A DNA stretch of 64,000 bases from Enoplosus armatus (GCF_043641665.1 NC_092186.1:1917501-1981500); one strand, 5' to 3'; shown: positions 35,870 to 50,068, counted from the first letter of the stretch. Notes: generated by a model from the letters alone, not told the origin. Numbers and translations are program-made.

Positions 35870-36240
35870 GTTAGGCTGGTAGAGGACAGTAGAAGGCCAG
35901 AATGGACAATACAAAGCAATGACAGGACAGTAAAAAAGTCTTGTGAGGACACTAGAAATCCACGATTTGGCTGTGGAAAGCTTTGTGAGCAGCAGGAGGT
36001 CTTGTAAGGACAGAAAGCCACATTGTGAAGGTAGAAAGCCTCAATGGGACATTACAAAGCCTTGTAGAAAGCCTGGAAGACACATTAAGTAGCCGTCAGT
36101 AGAAAGGACAGTAGAAAGGCACAATGGGACTGCAAAGCCTTGTGAAGACAGACAAACGATGGGAGAGGAGGAAACCTTGAGAGGATTCCATTGTGGGGTT
36201 GCAGAAAGCTTTTAGAGGTCAATAAAAAGCCTTGAACAGG
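35870..36240 (+). repeat. Degenerate ~21-bp minisatellite, array 2 (inverted relative to array 1)
   Basis: On the plus strand about 16 diverged units run from GAGGACAGTAGAAGGCC near 35881 to AATAAAAAGCC near 36230. They have the same core (GGACAGTAGAAAGCC) and the same alternating tails (CTTGTGA, ACAATG) as array 1, but on the opposite strand. Confidence 0.85.
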
Positions 36241-36244
36241 TATT

Positions 36245-38895
36245 TTCACAAGGTCAATCTCACTCCCTTTGAGTAGAATGTGTTTTTGAAGATAGGATCT
36301 TTCACATATTGAATATTTGATTTTTGTTTATGGAAAATGAGACAATCCAGGTGTAAATACAGCTTATGTCTCCTCGGGTCAGATCCCCCTGAGGTTGGCG
36401 GTGGCGTACATTGCTGAGTGTCACAGTGACTTTTCTAATACTACAAGTAGTCTAGTGTGTTAAATCCTTCACACAGAAACTGTAAGGTGTGGTTAGGTTC
36501 GGGAAACTAACCCTACAGTACTTCCTGTAAACACTCACAACACCACAACCATGAGAAATGATCCTCGGCTGGCTGAAATGAAAACCCACACTGTGGACTT
36601 CAATAAGATGACTGTAACAACATGTATGATATAATACATTTAAGCATTGACCGTGTTTAATAATAAATATTGTATAAAAATTGGAGATCCTGGCCCATTT
36701 CACATGGTATCAGCTTTAAACCAGATGTTCTAAAGTGTGCTTGTTAGGAGTTAAACCCAAGGCTAGGCTAGTTTTAACAGTCAGAGTTCACTGAGGGGTG
36801 AATAAAAGCTCTTTCCTTCGTGAATCTAATAGGATTTCTGTGTTTGACTGCAGAAAAGCTAAGAATACCCACGGAGGGGGCTGCTGTGTCTGCCTCTACA
36901 CGACAGATGGCTGCTAAACTGGGAAAGCTCAGGATTAAATTTGGAAACACTCCACTCACATCTTGCGTTGTTAGTTATGTAAAACACTTTCCTCTGCTGG
37001 AGCAAAAGTCCATTCAAACAGAAAGTCCTCTTCCTCTCTGGTTATGTAAGAGACCAGCAGCAGGAGTTTATGTGAGGTGACCCGTCCTCGCACGTCTTCA
37101 CACCAAATGAACCCATCAAGTCTACATAGTTAAGTCCCGCGTGGAGATTCAGTGATTCTCTTACATTCACTTGGGAAATGTACTCGTGCTGCATATACAG
37201 TATGTGTATTCATGCATACGTTACTCCACAAACTCCAACACCCTCAGTTACGACAGGTCAGGTCACTGCATTTTCAGGGTGTCTGCTGAGGTTGTTTTTT
37301 TTATAATTATTATTTACAATTGTTTTTGATTATTTTTTCATAGATATATTTATATTTGTCTTTATCTTTTCTGATGTATTTTCTTCATATTTTATTCTTT
37401 ACAATCTGTTGTTGTTCAATTATTCATTTCTCTGTTGACTCTTATATCGATTTTTTTTAAAACTGTTTTCCTTCATTGTAACATATTTTAAAATGTGTGC
37501 AAATAAACACTTTAAATGCACCGCACCTCATTTCTCAAACACTCCAAACTCAGCTGTCTCTCCCCATTAATAAAGATGTGATATAAGTGATGATGACAGG
37601 GGCAGCTTGACAACTTTGTTCAGCTCAATGCATTTTTAATGTAGAGATGTGTGTTGAATCTGTACATGAAGGATAAGATCAATCTGTCATACATAAAGGA
37701 GGAGAGCGGGTAAAGGAGCCATAATTGCAGCTCATGTGAACGGACAAAGGCTGAGTGATTTGATCTACGTGACGTAATTTAAAGGGCGTCAGAAAGAGAG
37801 AGAGGATGGACTTCATTCGCCGACACGTCGACCAGCTCGGCTCACTGAGGAGAGAGAGAAGGAGGCGGCTAAACAAAGAGGCTGCTGTGAAGAGATGACA
37901 GAGAGTGGATGGATGGATGGATGGATGGATGGATGGATGTTGTCCACTTGAATGTGAGTCTTTATATGAACACATCGGCCTCTCATGTAACCACTGTTTT
38001 TATTTTTATTTTCTTTGACATTTAGGTCACAGAATAAAGCAGCTGTTGACGCCAAAACTTCAGAGACGTAAACACAAGCACAAAACTAATGAAGACATGT
38101 CTCCAATCTGCACAGTATCTTGAGGTCCTGCAGTGACATCGACATCTAGCACCAAATACCATATTGAAGGGCAGAGGCAAAGCACCGGGTCCATAAACAA
38201 CAGTGGCTGATTCGTTGTTTATTCATGAATCACTTATTAAATGCGGGCAGTTTCCATCCTCTGACCTTTTGTCTAACGCAAGAGGTTCAGCGGTAAAGAG
38301 AGAGAACCACCGACCCAATCAAACACAGTGAGACATCTTTAAAACAACCAAAGCCATGGGATTCATTTCATGAAGACATACACAACCAAAACACCAAAGC
38401 AAGACAGCAAAAAGGCACAAAGTCAAAGCACGAAAGCTACTCAGAAATCACAGGCTGAGAGGCAGCAGGTCTAGCAGCCCCCTGCCAGAAGCTTCTCCCT
38501 TCTGATGCTGGTTAGGATCTTTTATGTGCTTCCATCTCCGGCCAGGTGCACCTTGTTGAGGAATTAGATGTTGCACCTGGGCAGAGCTGGAGAGCAGAAG
38601 GAAAACAGGGACACACACAGGGAAACAGTAACAAACATCTACAGATAATCCTGCATTAACTGCAGAACAAGCCGTAAACACAAAAGTCAATAGGGTGTAC
38701 GTGTTAGCAAAGAGTTGCCAATTTACACGTCCAGCAGACAGAGTCGTGTTTCTGGGGAATGTAAACCCAAAGTTCACTTGCCTTTTAGTTTGGTAAGGTT
38801 TACAGCACCTCCTGTGAAGTATATCTGGGTCTTTAGCTGTTAAATGCTCCACTATGTTCACCAGCTAGTCTCTAACTTGGGTGCTGGCGGGCGGT
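36245..38895. other. Non-coding stretch
   Basis: No recognisable gene. 37290-37480 is strongly T-rich. A GGAT array lies at 37906-37938. Confidence 0.55.
37906..37938. repeat. (GGAT)n tetranucleotide repeat
   Basis: About eight GGAT units without interruption. Confidence 0.95.
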
Positions 38896-38897
38896 GT

Positions 38898-39060
38898 GCA
38901 GAATCAGAATCAGAATCAGAAACTTGTTTATTGCCAAGTAACATACATTACAAGGAATTTGCTGTGGTCTGATGGTGCTATTGTTTTGATAACAAATAAG
39001 TAGAATATAAAAGCTGAAATAAGAATAAGAATAAAAATAAAAATAAGATAAACGGGTTCA
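38898..39060 (+). repeat. Teleost 'aatcagaatcag' repeat
   Basis: Three AATCAG units are followed by TTTATTGCCAAGTAACATAC, ACAAGGAATTTGCTGTGGTC and an A/T-rich tail of AATAAGAATAAAAAT units. From memory this is a dispersed fish repeat of the 'tttattgccaagtatgt ... acaaggaattt' type. Class unknown to me. Confidence 0.6.
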
Positions 39061-39064
39061 TTAG

Positions 39065-42000
39065 AGATTTCTTGCTGAAAACAGCTGCCTGATGCTGCTG
39101 GAGATGATGCTGATGAGAGTCGTAAAACCAAAACAATGAGCCGAAAGGTGTTAAAAGGCTCTGTAAACCTGACAAACTGCAGAGGTGTGTAATTAACCTC
39201 TATTGGTTTGTCACTACAAGCAACACCTCCCACATCATACATCATTTGAGCCATTGTTCATAAGAGAATGACTGAAAGAGGACTATTAAATAAACAATGA
39301 CGTTGTCTTTAAAACAACGTTAGATCCCTTTTTAGATTGGCTGAGTGGACCACATGGCATAATGTTGAGCATGGTTATGTCGTAGGCTGAATCTTAAAAG
39401 TGATTTTAAATTAGGATTTCTCACCAACAAGTAAGCAGCTATCATTTCAGGGTGTCGTCTTTAATTTGGCTAGAGGAATCAAGACTTCACTAAACACCAG
39501 AGGAAGTGTGTTTTGTATCAGCAGGACAGACAAGTCTTTGAAAAGTGTGTGAGTCCATGAGAGGCACAAGCTGGGACCATGCAGGGTTAGATATTTGTGT
39601 GTGCATGTGACAGAGGGATGTACCCGGGTCGTTTCAGGTATGTTGCCACCTCCAGTTGGCTGTTTCCCTGCCGACTGTTCTCTGTCTCTATTTTTCTCCT
39701 GCTCTGGAGTGAACTGGGGTCAGTAATATTTCATTGAGCCCACCTGTCACTGCTGGGTCTTTGGAAACGATGTGGCATCATAAAATATCCAGAAACCTCA
39801 GACGCCTGTTTCCTTCAGAGCAATTTGACGATCCATTTTTTATTTTCCCACAAACCACCTTCTGTTCCAGACCCACTGCTTTAAACGTGTGTTGAAAATA
39901 GTGAGAGTTGTTGGCAATAATCACAGGGGATTTTTCTCTGGTGCCACACGGAGGGTGGAGGAATTAGAGAGGGACACATTCATATTTTTAATAATAAATT
40001 ATAGAGGTAATATGTGGAAGGAAACCAGCTGGAAATATACCTCTCCCTATGTTTGTGTACTGTACTGTATGAATTATATGATTATATGTCACAATGTCAA
40101 GAAATCCTTAAATATAATTCTTGTAGCTGCTTTTTACACCAAAGTTCAATGGAAGGTTTGAGCAGTTATTGCATCTGCTGATGAAGATACGGCCAAAGGC
40201 TGTAGTTCATTATTACAGCGTTACGGTGGCGATATCAATGTGGAACCAACGCTGAACTATAAATCTATGCCGTAGGCTCTGTGCTTCACTGCTGAGATCT
40301 CTGACAGCTCTGCTTTAACTACGACAACCTGGAGATTAAGTTGTGGTGTTTGTGTCTCAGACGTCCCTGGGTGATGATGTCATGATGGTGTCTCCTAGAG
40401 AGCTATTGATCAGTTTGTCATCTCTGGAAACACGTGGTGGAGCTGAATCGAACAGTCCAACACTAGTGGAGGCTAATTGCTTTACCCGGCTGCTGTTGAA
40501 TCTAATACAGCCGCTGTGTTTGTGCTGATGGGAGCGAGACGGTGAGACCTTGAGAGAAAGAGACAGATTGACCATATGAGCCTGTCTGGGATAATGTAAT
40601 CTGTGTCGACTGGTGCTCAGGAACTCATCACAAGGGTCACATCACTCATGCTGCACCAGCGAGCTAATGGAGCCCTCCTCCATTTCAACAAGAAACCATT
40701 AGTGTTAGCATTGCTTAAAAGATTATTAATTCTCTCACTTCACCAAACATGTAAAGAATGGGTGGGTGGTTGGAGCTAGAGGTTATGGGAATGGGAGTCC
40801 TGAATCAGCGGCACCTTTTTGGAGGTGGTTTCACCCCGGGTCATAGCCAAAAACGCTCCATGAGCGAGGTCAAGCTGGGATTTGGGAATGCTTGCCTGTA
40901 AATGAGGCGTGATGTGCGGAGGGATCTGGCTGCCGTGTGGGTTCTGGTTGTGATAAAGGGAGAAAACAGAAGCCAGAGAACAGCTCACATCAGGACAGCA
41001 TCAACATTCACAGGTTTGCAACCTCGGAGAGATCAGCTGGGCTGCTGCCGAGTAAACTCTGATGTGCCGTGATATCTAAACATAAATAAAAAGTCAAACG
41101 CAACTGCGTTCATTAAAAATCACTTTATGGGGTAATAAAATGCTTTGCAGGCAGTTGGAGCCAAACATAACACCCCATTAAGTTTGCTGAATCTCTTCTG
41201 TGTTCATAATGTTAAAGTCACTGTGTGATATTTTCAAGCAAACAGTAATTAGGTGTGCCATGAAATTTTTATTGTGCAACCAAAGCAGGCTGCACATGGG
41301 AGAAGTTAGCCCTGAGAGCGTTCTGCCAGGAAGTCTAACCAAGGAGTTTTGGTGCCTAAACCGAACCAAACTGCGATAGTTTCACAAGTGATAGAAAGAT
41401 TTAGGACAAGATCATGGTTTGGTTTCAAATAACAAGTCAACATTGACTTTTAGTTTCACACAGGACACAAACAGCCGTCTCCTGGGTGAAAGTCCTATCC
41501 ATCCACCCAACGTGCTCCCCGTGTGGACTTTGTCGCTCTTTAAACTACGTCATCTGAAGGGCTTTCTGGCAGAAAGGCACGAAGGCAAACTTCTCCCATG
41601 AGCAAGTCGGCCTCAGGCCACGAAAAACACACAGTAACATGCGCAGTGGTTTTGAGGGGCAGTGGCTCAGTTCAACCAAAGGCACCCCACCACGCCTCTC
41701 CATTGTCTGTCAGGTTGTTAAAGCACAACTCATGAAATATCTCACATGAAAGTTTTTAAAGGCGGGAACTGGACGCCTGGATTATGTTCAGAGGCATCGT
41801 TTTTGGAGTGACTACTGGAGTCACTGGGAGGTGGTCGGGGTGGGCGTACAAAGCGTAGGACTCTGACTATTATGTTAATAGAAAACTTCATCCTGTCTGC
41901 ATTATGTTTCCTTCAAAATGAATTTGCTGTTGTATATGAATGTAACTTCTAGGAGACGGGGTTGCTTCACCACATCCTCCATCTCATCCAGATTCAGAAT

Positions 42001-43455
42001 TATTCCTGTTTCTTTCCCTTTTTCCGTGCAAATTGCAGCGTACATTAGCAATGCAAACTGATGATGCCTATTTTGGTGTTGTTACAGGAACGCCGGAAAA
42101 ATAGTATTCTTGCAGGATTTCAGCACTTTGTTTTTTAGAAATAGGCTCCAAACACTATAATACCCATGAGCCTCAGCTGCCGTTGCTTTGGAAAAGAACA
42201 AAGAAGCCAGTCAGAAGCATGAGTCAGAGTAATTAATTAAAATGCTAATTTATCCAAACTTGATCTAAAACAGAATCTGAAAGTGAACTGATTCAAACCT
42301 CTGAATATTTCTCAAAGCGCGATCTTCAGCTTCGGCTCGCTGTTAGTGGAGCACACAACAGAATTGTTAACTCGCTGTGATTGGATATTTCTTACCAAAA
42401 TGCACTTTGGGAGTCGTAGTTGACTTCTCTCTCAAGGCAGACAATGAAAAAGGCTTATTTCAGGAACCCTGGATGCTCAGAATTACTACTTGATCTTCCC
42501 AACTCTGTAAAAGTTCCTGCGAACACTGACTGACGGTATGACCTCAGAGATAGTTTTGTTTAAAATCTGGATTTGTGAGGAACTTGACAAATGCAGTAAA
42601 TATGGTTGTTTTTCACTTTTTCCCGTCTCACCCTCCTCTCCTCTTACGTGCCAGTATCTATGGTGCTGAGAAAATAAAATAAGGGTGGAGAGCTGTACAC
42701 GTCTCGCAGCATTAGCTCGACTCACAGTCACAGTGCACAGACACTATCCGGAGCCCCGTGCACACACCCGGTGAACGCCCTGCCATGAGCGCAGCCAGAC
42801 GTTAGCGTGACTGCAGTCAGAGTTCAGGAGTTGAGCAGCTGTGGCAGCACTTTAACGAGAGCGTGAGTCAGAGCTGCAGGAGGACGGAGGCTGGGCACAG
42901 GGCAACCTCACCACTCTACAGCAATTAATCCAGCTGTGGAGATCATACATGACATGAGGCCCCTTCACCAGATCCACATCTCACCACATAATGATCATTT
43001 ATTCATGTATTATGAAGCAGCTCAGACAGCAGTTTGTTCTGGCCTTTCATGGAGGGAAGATTTCTGCAGTGAAGATGCAGAGCGAGGGCAGGGCACGTGA
43101 TGGAAAAGTTTGGTCTTCATGACTAAATATATTTGGCGGTAAAACAGTCACTTGGTAGACATATATTAGCAGTGGCATTTTAAAGCTGGAGGCGTTTGAC
43201 AAGAATCAAAACACATTCTTGTTCTTGGTTCTTTGCAATCTAAAATAAATAAATCTGTTTAGAGAGAAACTATTTCAATTATTTTCAACAACTTAAACTA
43301 GAGTGCAATTTCTATCTGATATCATCTGTTTTCCACAGATGCCTTCAGTGAAGTGTAGAAGTGTTGGATGAACACCAGAATAATGCACCAAGAAGCCAAG
43401 AAGGTCACTTTTTTTTTGCACATCCAGGATTTCTTTTAAAGAAATTGAAAACAAT
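39065..43455. other. Non-coding stretch with few simple repeats
   Basis: No recognisable gene. Notably poor in CA arrays compared with both flanks. Open frames are short and unlike known families. Confidence 0.5.
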
Positions 43456-43459
43456 GCAA

Positions 43460-43560
43460 AGTATGTTCTCATTAAAGGGTATTTTCCGAATTTTTAAACC
43501 TGGGCCCTATTTTTGTTTTTCCATATTTTTGGGCCTAAATGACCAAAGTTACCAAACGTA
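43460..43560 (+). repeat. Possible dispersed-repeat fragment ('cctgggccctattttt')
   Basis: The run CATTAAAGGGTATTTTCCG, AACCTGGGCCCTATTTTTG and GGGCCTAAATGACCAAAG resembles, from memory, a repeat found in several fish genomes. Only this short piece is recognisable. Confidence 0.35.
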
Positions 43561-43564
43561 GATC

Positions 43565-45560
43565 ACCTTCTATATTGATGCAACTCCAGATGCATTTCCA
43601 ATTTTAGCAATAATAATTCAAAAATAGTGAAGCCTTGGATTGTTATGAACTAAGTGACTTGTAGGAGAAGGAACTGCTTTTCATAATGTGGTCTGTGGAC
43701 CACCCAGACTGTGACTAGGACACTGGTTTTGGAAAGAGATGTTGCAGTTGAATTCTTTAAATTCAACTTTTCATGACAAGTTGACATTTTAAAGTCAACT
43801 TAAATAAAGTGAAAAACACCTGTCGGGGTGAACCGTGCGAGTTTGGGGTTTATAAATTTAGCGTTAAGCCATGTTGGTGTTCACTTAAATCAGTCAGACA
43901 CATTGCAACTGAAATACAGGCAAAAAAAATCTTATTGTCCTCAAAGGATTTAAATTGACTTGAGAAAAGATAAATCTGCACAGTGAAACAAGAAATGTAC
44001 ATTCAATATTACATTGCATTCATTTTGCATTAACATTTCCTTATTGAGTTTCCATGTTTAGTGGATCTCCTTATGGGTCGTCTGCAAAAAGGTTGCACAA
44101 CATGAGCATGAATATTTCTTCTGTCACATTAACTTGGCTGTTTTCATGAAGCCAGTATTGTTGGATGATTAAAGGTTATTGTAATGGAATCAGATTTTAT
44201 TTTGATTTGTGTTAAACTTGCAGAACAGCTGTCAAACCTCTGTCATGGATTAGACAAATCCGTCAATTCTATACATCAGCTCCCTCAAATAACCACACGG
44301 GAGAACAATCCTGTGAAAGCAATGAGACTAATTTACAATTGACCTTTTCCCCGGACGGCCGCAAATCTTTGAAATTGTTCAATTTTTCATGGTATAAGAT
44401 GATGTGTCGGAACACAGAAATATGCAGCAGTAGCAAATATCTGTCATAATGAAATGGGTTGCAAAAGTCAATTGGCAATTTTACATATGTAAATTACACA
44501 TTACATTCATATATTGTAACCAGAGTCATAATGCACGTTCACTGCTGCAGATCTGTTTTATTCAACGGGGACATTTACATTAATACCGAATGTTGGTGTT
44601 CAGATTGACGTGTGCAGTAATAACTCTGCTGTTCTGACCCTCTGAGGCTCCTGTAGGTAAGTGTAATGCAGTCAATGGCTTCCATAGAAATACAATAGAC
44701 TCAATGTGACTGCTACTTTGTTTTACTTCATATTACTACTTCAGTGAGCAGGGTACAATAAAGGTTGGATTTGCATTTTTGCATGTGTTTAGTTTTGCTA
44801 TTCTTCCTTCAGAATTTGTTCCTTATTTGAATTTATTTATTGATTGGGCTATGTTGATGTGGGGGTGTTGTTTCAGGCATATCAGAGATAAATGTTAGGC
44901 TGCCGGTGCTCTGAAAACAACAGGAAGTTCGTTTTTGTAGTTTGACCGCTTTGATTTGGCTGCTTATCGACATGGTCAGTAGTTGGAACTGCAGCAGAGT
45001 GTGCTGTAGTGTCTCATTTATACACTAAACATCCAGAAATCTGCTTAGAAATGATCCTTATAACTCCAGAACTTGCCTGAGAATCATCACATTTTTATAT
45101 CAAAGTAATCCAGTGACAGCTGTCTGTACGTGGGTACAGGAACTGCTGACTGCTAATTTCGGCATACTTTTAATATTATCAATTGTCCAAAATGTAAACA
45201 CACATAGTCTAAAAAACAGTTGAAGCCTGCAGCTAACTCACTGAATGTGTGGCAACAAGAGGTGTTGTCTTGGGGGGCACTTTTATACACTGCCTATTGT
45301 TCCATTGCGTTGCGGCTAGTTGAGCCAGGTTCAACTTTTTTGTGGGATGACCCTTTAATTGTCTGCAAAAGCGTGAACAGACAAACAACTGACAACATAT
45401 CTAAAAGGTATCAGAACTAAACACACGTGTGTATTTAATGATACTAGAAGCCCACTGAAGCAGTCTCAGCCCTCCACCACCCGCCGTGCACACGAGCTGC
45501 CAAAGAGCACATCAATATTAGATCGACCTCCCAACACGTACAAACTTAGAAACCCAATGA
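43565..45560. other. Non-coding stretch
   Basis: No recognisable gene. Two small adjacent hairpins lie at about 43748-43802. Confidence 0.5.
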
Positions 45561-45703
45561 TTCTGCCAACACACACACACACACACACACACAGCCTGGT
45601 GTTAGAAACATGGAGCCCTGAGGTGATAGATTTCAGTGGACACTAACTCTGACACCATTAATATAACAGTTATCAATATAATCTCCTGGGGCAAATACTA
45701 GAC

Positions 45704-45706
<3 letters not shown>

Positions 45707-45798
<92 letters not shown>

Positions 45799-45883
45799 AT
45801 GAGGTCAGGATCACACCAATCAAGCCTCTAACGACCCAGCAGAGTAATTAAGACTCTAACAGCTAACTGCCCTGCAGGAGCAT

Positions 45884-45942
<59 letters not shown>
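45707..45942. repeat. Inverted TG and CA arrays with 88-bp spacer
   Basis: TG array 45707-45795 (one A at 45756, another at 45796) and a clean CA array 45885-45942. The two are complementary, so the region can form a long hairpin. A shorter CA array (45569-45593) lies just left. Confidence 0.95.
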
Positions 45943-45944
<2 letters not shown>

Positions 45945-45945
<1 letters not shown>

Positions 45946-48464
45946 TCCCACACTGTTAACTACTGTATTGAGATTAGACCAGCAAAGTCTAGACATGGTT
46001 AGCAAAGTCAAAGTCGTGTGTTTGGTTTCTGAAAAAGAAACTCATGTATAAATTGTTGAGTGTGATTTATTGATACAACAAAAACAAAACAAATTGAATA
46101 CTGTATAAATTGTTGTATTAATCACTCACTAAATCTACTTAAAATCATATTTACTTTGATTAATAGAGACCTGATACAGTACTTAGAGTGCTGTCTGCAG
46201 ATCTTCCTGCTTAGCACCAACAATGTCTCCCAACCTGCCTGACAGGTGAAACCCAGGGCAAAAAACGTCCGTGGTGTGGACCGTCTGTCCGAGGCAGCTC
46301 CCTCACCAAAACCAAGGTGTGCCCGGTTGAAAGAATTCCCTTAACTGCTCATTCATCTTAGCAGCGATCAAATTAAAGGAGTGGCACCATGTGTCTGTCA
46401 GGAACACACTGCCTTTAACTGTTTATCTTCAAGTGAGAAGAACAGAAGAAGGAAGGTTAATTGGACCATAATTTACTGCCAGGGAAGTAGAAGCAGAGCA
46501 AAAGTAGGAGTGAGGAAGAGGAGACAGGGATGGAGTGAGTGTGACAGGAAGAGGTGGAAGGTTCAGGCTGACGGAGGAAATACAAATCCATTGATTAATA
46601 TATGTGGAGGCAAGAAAGACTACGGGCACTAAGGGCATGTTCTCAGTCTTTCTGCTGCGACTTTGGGGGGTTTTCACCACCTGAGATGGAGTTTAACAGT
46701 CTAACAATTTCTTCAACAAATTCTTTTGAAGTCTGATTTTATATATATATATATCTCAGAGACTAATAGAGGGAGGTGAAGGGAGTTTTATTTAAGCATT
46801 CGACATTTACATGCTTTAAGTTTTTCTTTTCACCTTTTTCATTATCGCCACCATCTGGTAAGAAGTCTGGTTGAACAGACAGACAAACATGGTTCATCCC
46901 AACATCCATCGCTACCTTCTTCTGTGTTTTCAGTGTTTCTGGGCTTGCATAGTTTTTGTGAAGCTTCTTTTTCAGGGAGACGTGCTGTGAGTGAGTAAAG
47001 ACATCCAGAGACAAAAAATGCCGAGCATTGATAAAAAAGACAGAAGAGTACAGTAGGCGTGGACAGACAGAAGGAAAGACGGGATGTGCTGCTCTTTGAG
47101 TAATGTGATGTGGCGTGGTCCCCTGAGTCTCGTGGGTCGAGGAGAGAGAGATTAGCTGTCGAGTCAAACACAGAACCCCCCCCCCCGCCACCACCATCTG
47201 AACCTTCCTCCATCCTGACTCCATCTGTCAGACACCACAGAGACGTCCACCAGCCTAACAGCAGGATGTCCACACGCACCTGCATCTAAACAAACACACG
47301 AACGTGTTCTCCTGCATTTGTGAGGACATGCTAACGCTAAACCTACTGACATTAACCTCCTTCTGCCAAACAAAGAGATTTCATTCCCTCATAGTTCATA
47401 GTTCTGGTCAACTGTTTAACTACTGTTCCCAATCAGAACTCAGTGTATATTAAACTAGTAACCATAGCAACCGCACTGATGCTTCAGATTCCATTAGCAG
47501 TTAACTGACTTGTGAAACGAACCTAATCGTGAGTTAAATACGCTTTAAAACATCTCAGAACCGTGACTGTCTGCCGCACCAGAACATGGCAGACATTAAA
47601 GAGGGCACGGCGCTCTACTTTGTGTTTGAATGTTTTTTGTCTTGACCTCAAGATGCATGTTGTAAGTGAGCGGATATGAGTACGTTTAGGGGGTTTTGTG
47701 TGGTCGTGTGAATGTGTTGGAAATTGTTATTGATTGGATGGCTGGCCGCCGTATTGATTTTTCTGTAGTTTTATGGTAGTTTGTAATTATGGTGGATCAG
47801 CAGGGCTGTGAATTCACGATAAGTTCCCCCACAGGACCAGTAAAGTATTTCACCATATCACCCTGTCTATTATTTTGTTATGTTATTGTTGATATAAAGG
47901 AGTCACTATATATATCATATATATATATATATAGATGTATATATGAAACAGCTCCTCCTCCAGTTCAAGTTGTATTTCATTCGTAAAGAGTTACGTTACA
48001 CTAAATCCATTTTTTCATATTTGGAATTGTAAGAAAGCGGAAACTGAAAAATCTTTAGGATGAAATGGCCTCTTATATATGAATATGCTGCAGCAATGTT
48101 GAACTTTAACACCAGTGACTTTATGGGTATGATCTTATCTTAAACTGCTCACTGCAGTTGTTTGGCTTTTGATTGTAGGATATGAAAACTTTGGCTTTAT
48201 GTTCGACATTGCTTTAGTTGGCTGCAGCCGCAGGAACATCTAAATATGACCCACTGACTGAAGCAGGCATCCGTGGAGCTCAAACATGCTTTTACACAAA
48301 CTTCAATACCCAATAAATGGAGCAATCATTTTCAAAAGCAGTACCAACACACACAGGAGAGGACTGAGATGTAATAAAAGTTTCTACCTTTTGAAAGATT
48401 TCTTAGCGCAGTATCTAGTGGCCACAGGTGGTAACACAGCTGAGGGCAATATGGCTGCTTCAGT

Positions 48465-48505
<41 letters not shown>

Positions 48506-50020
48506 CACTTCCTAAATTAAAACAAGGTCACACACCCCCACACCACTCAAGCCAAGGTCAAGGCTCAATCAATTTCACCTCAACACACCAATTTCCTTTT
48601 TTTTCCCTCAGAGGAGACTTTCATTTCTCTTCTGTATCTCTGCCTTTCTTTTCTATTACCTCTTGTCTGACCCCCCTCTTGTCTGACCCCCCCTCTTGTC
48701 TTGTACCTCAGGTGAGAATCTGAATGATCAGTACGTCTTCCTGTCAGGGAATCAGCACTAATGAGCTGTTTACAGCGGTTTTCATTTCACTGAGTACTCA
48801 CCTGCACATACAAGCACAGAGACCCAGAGGACAGCAGCACGCTGCATGTCGGGCTTTCAGTCAGAAGCCAATAACGATTAGAGTGCTCCGAGAATATGAT
48901 TCTATGAAATCGCTGAGCCAATAGTCCGTGGCTCGCCAATTATTGGGTCCTCTGCTGTATATCTGCTGCTCGGTGCAATATCTGCTGATGGATGCTGAGA
49001 GCCGCCTTTGACCACGAGGTGAAGCTGCATTTTGGAGGAAGAGTATTGTTTTATCACAGCGCTTTGTTCCCTGTCAGCCGTGTTATTCATCCAAGCGACC
49101 GATGGGGATCCCTGCTCAGGAGCACAGCATCGACACACTGTCTATATACTGTTGAAAACATACAAGATATACTTCACTGCGAATTCTATTGTGTGTCCTA
49201 CCATCGCAGAATATAATATAAGGCCAATAATATCCAACAAGTTGTAATTCCATAATTATAATGGATATAAAATAATGTTTCACCTCTGGAACCAATTAAA
49301 ATCGTGGAATGTACAACTGTGAGAGTATTATCTTGCTATGCTATAGACACTTCATTTGCTCATATATCAAATTGTTCATCTCACTTCTTTGTTATACATA
49401 TTTGAGAAATATTTCTTAAAATTCTAGCATTTGACAATGGCCCTACGTCTGCCTACAGCTATCATCACCACATCTACCGACTGCCTTCTGATGTAGCTAC
49501 AAGTGCGGAGTCACAGGCGACTGTGCTTGCTTTCGGTTCTAAAAGACGTTTTTCAAAAGGCTTCTTCAGTTAGCACTTCTAGACACTCAATGTACAAGAG
49601 TGGAGAATGTGCTGCATTCTGTTATTAACATGTGGTCCGGATGTCTTATCTGCATTAAGAAAAACACGTTAATGCAGATGTAAATGCATGCAGAACACGC
49701 TGCAATCAGATGTGTCTGACTCCCTTTGTGATCTGATCTCAGACAGGCGAATACACACAGCGACAACACATTCCAGCTCCGCAAAGGAAACATAATAGAG
49801 CCCACGTGATCAAAAGCAAATATTGTAAAATCTGAATCAGGATGCAGATCATATCGAGGTGTTTAACTCCATTACACACACATGCACACACACTCAGTTC
49901 TTCATTGCCATTGGGTAACCAAATCATGTGACAAATGCACAGTTGAACAAAGAGGAAAGAGATTTGTGCTCAAAGCAAACAAGAAGCATCACGACTATTT
50001 CCATATTGAAAAGCAAAGCT
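45945..50020. other. Non-coding stretch
   Basis: No recognisable gene. Holds a TA run (46740-46757), a C-run of about 13 (47176-47188), TA-rich sequence near 47910-47945, a CA array at 48468-48504, and a short CT-rich tandem at about 48658-48707. Confidence 0.5.
48658..48707. repeat. Tandem CCTCTTGTCTGACCCCC, about three units
   Basis: Three near-identical units of 17-18 bases, the last truncated, run into TACCTCAG. It resembles a branch-tract plus acceptor, but no exon is evident after it. Confidence 0.7.
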
Positions 50021-50026
50021 GGGGAA

Positions 50027-50030
50027 ACAC

Positions 50031-50068
<38 letters not shown>

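Noticed and set aside
46763..47285. Overlapping minus-strand frames of about 150 codons
   Set aside because: Different frames without family features; partly GGT/C-run sequence.
48655..48723. Pyrimidine tract plus TACCTCAG as a splice acceptor
   Set aside because: A tandem repeat explains the tract, and no exon follows.
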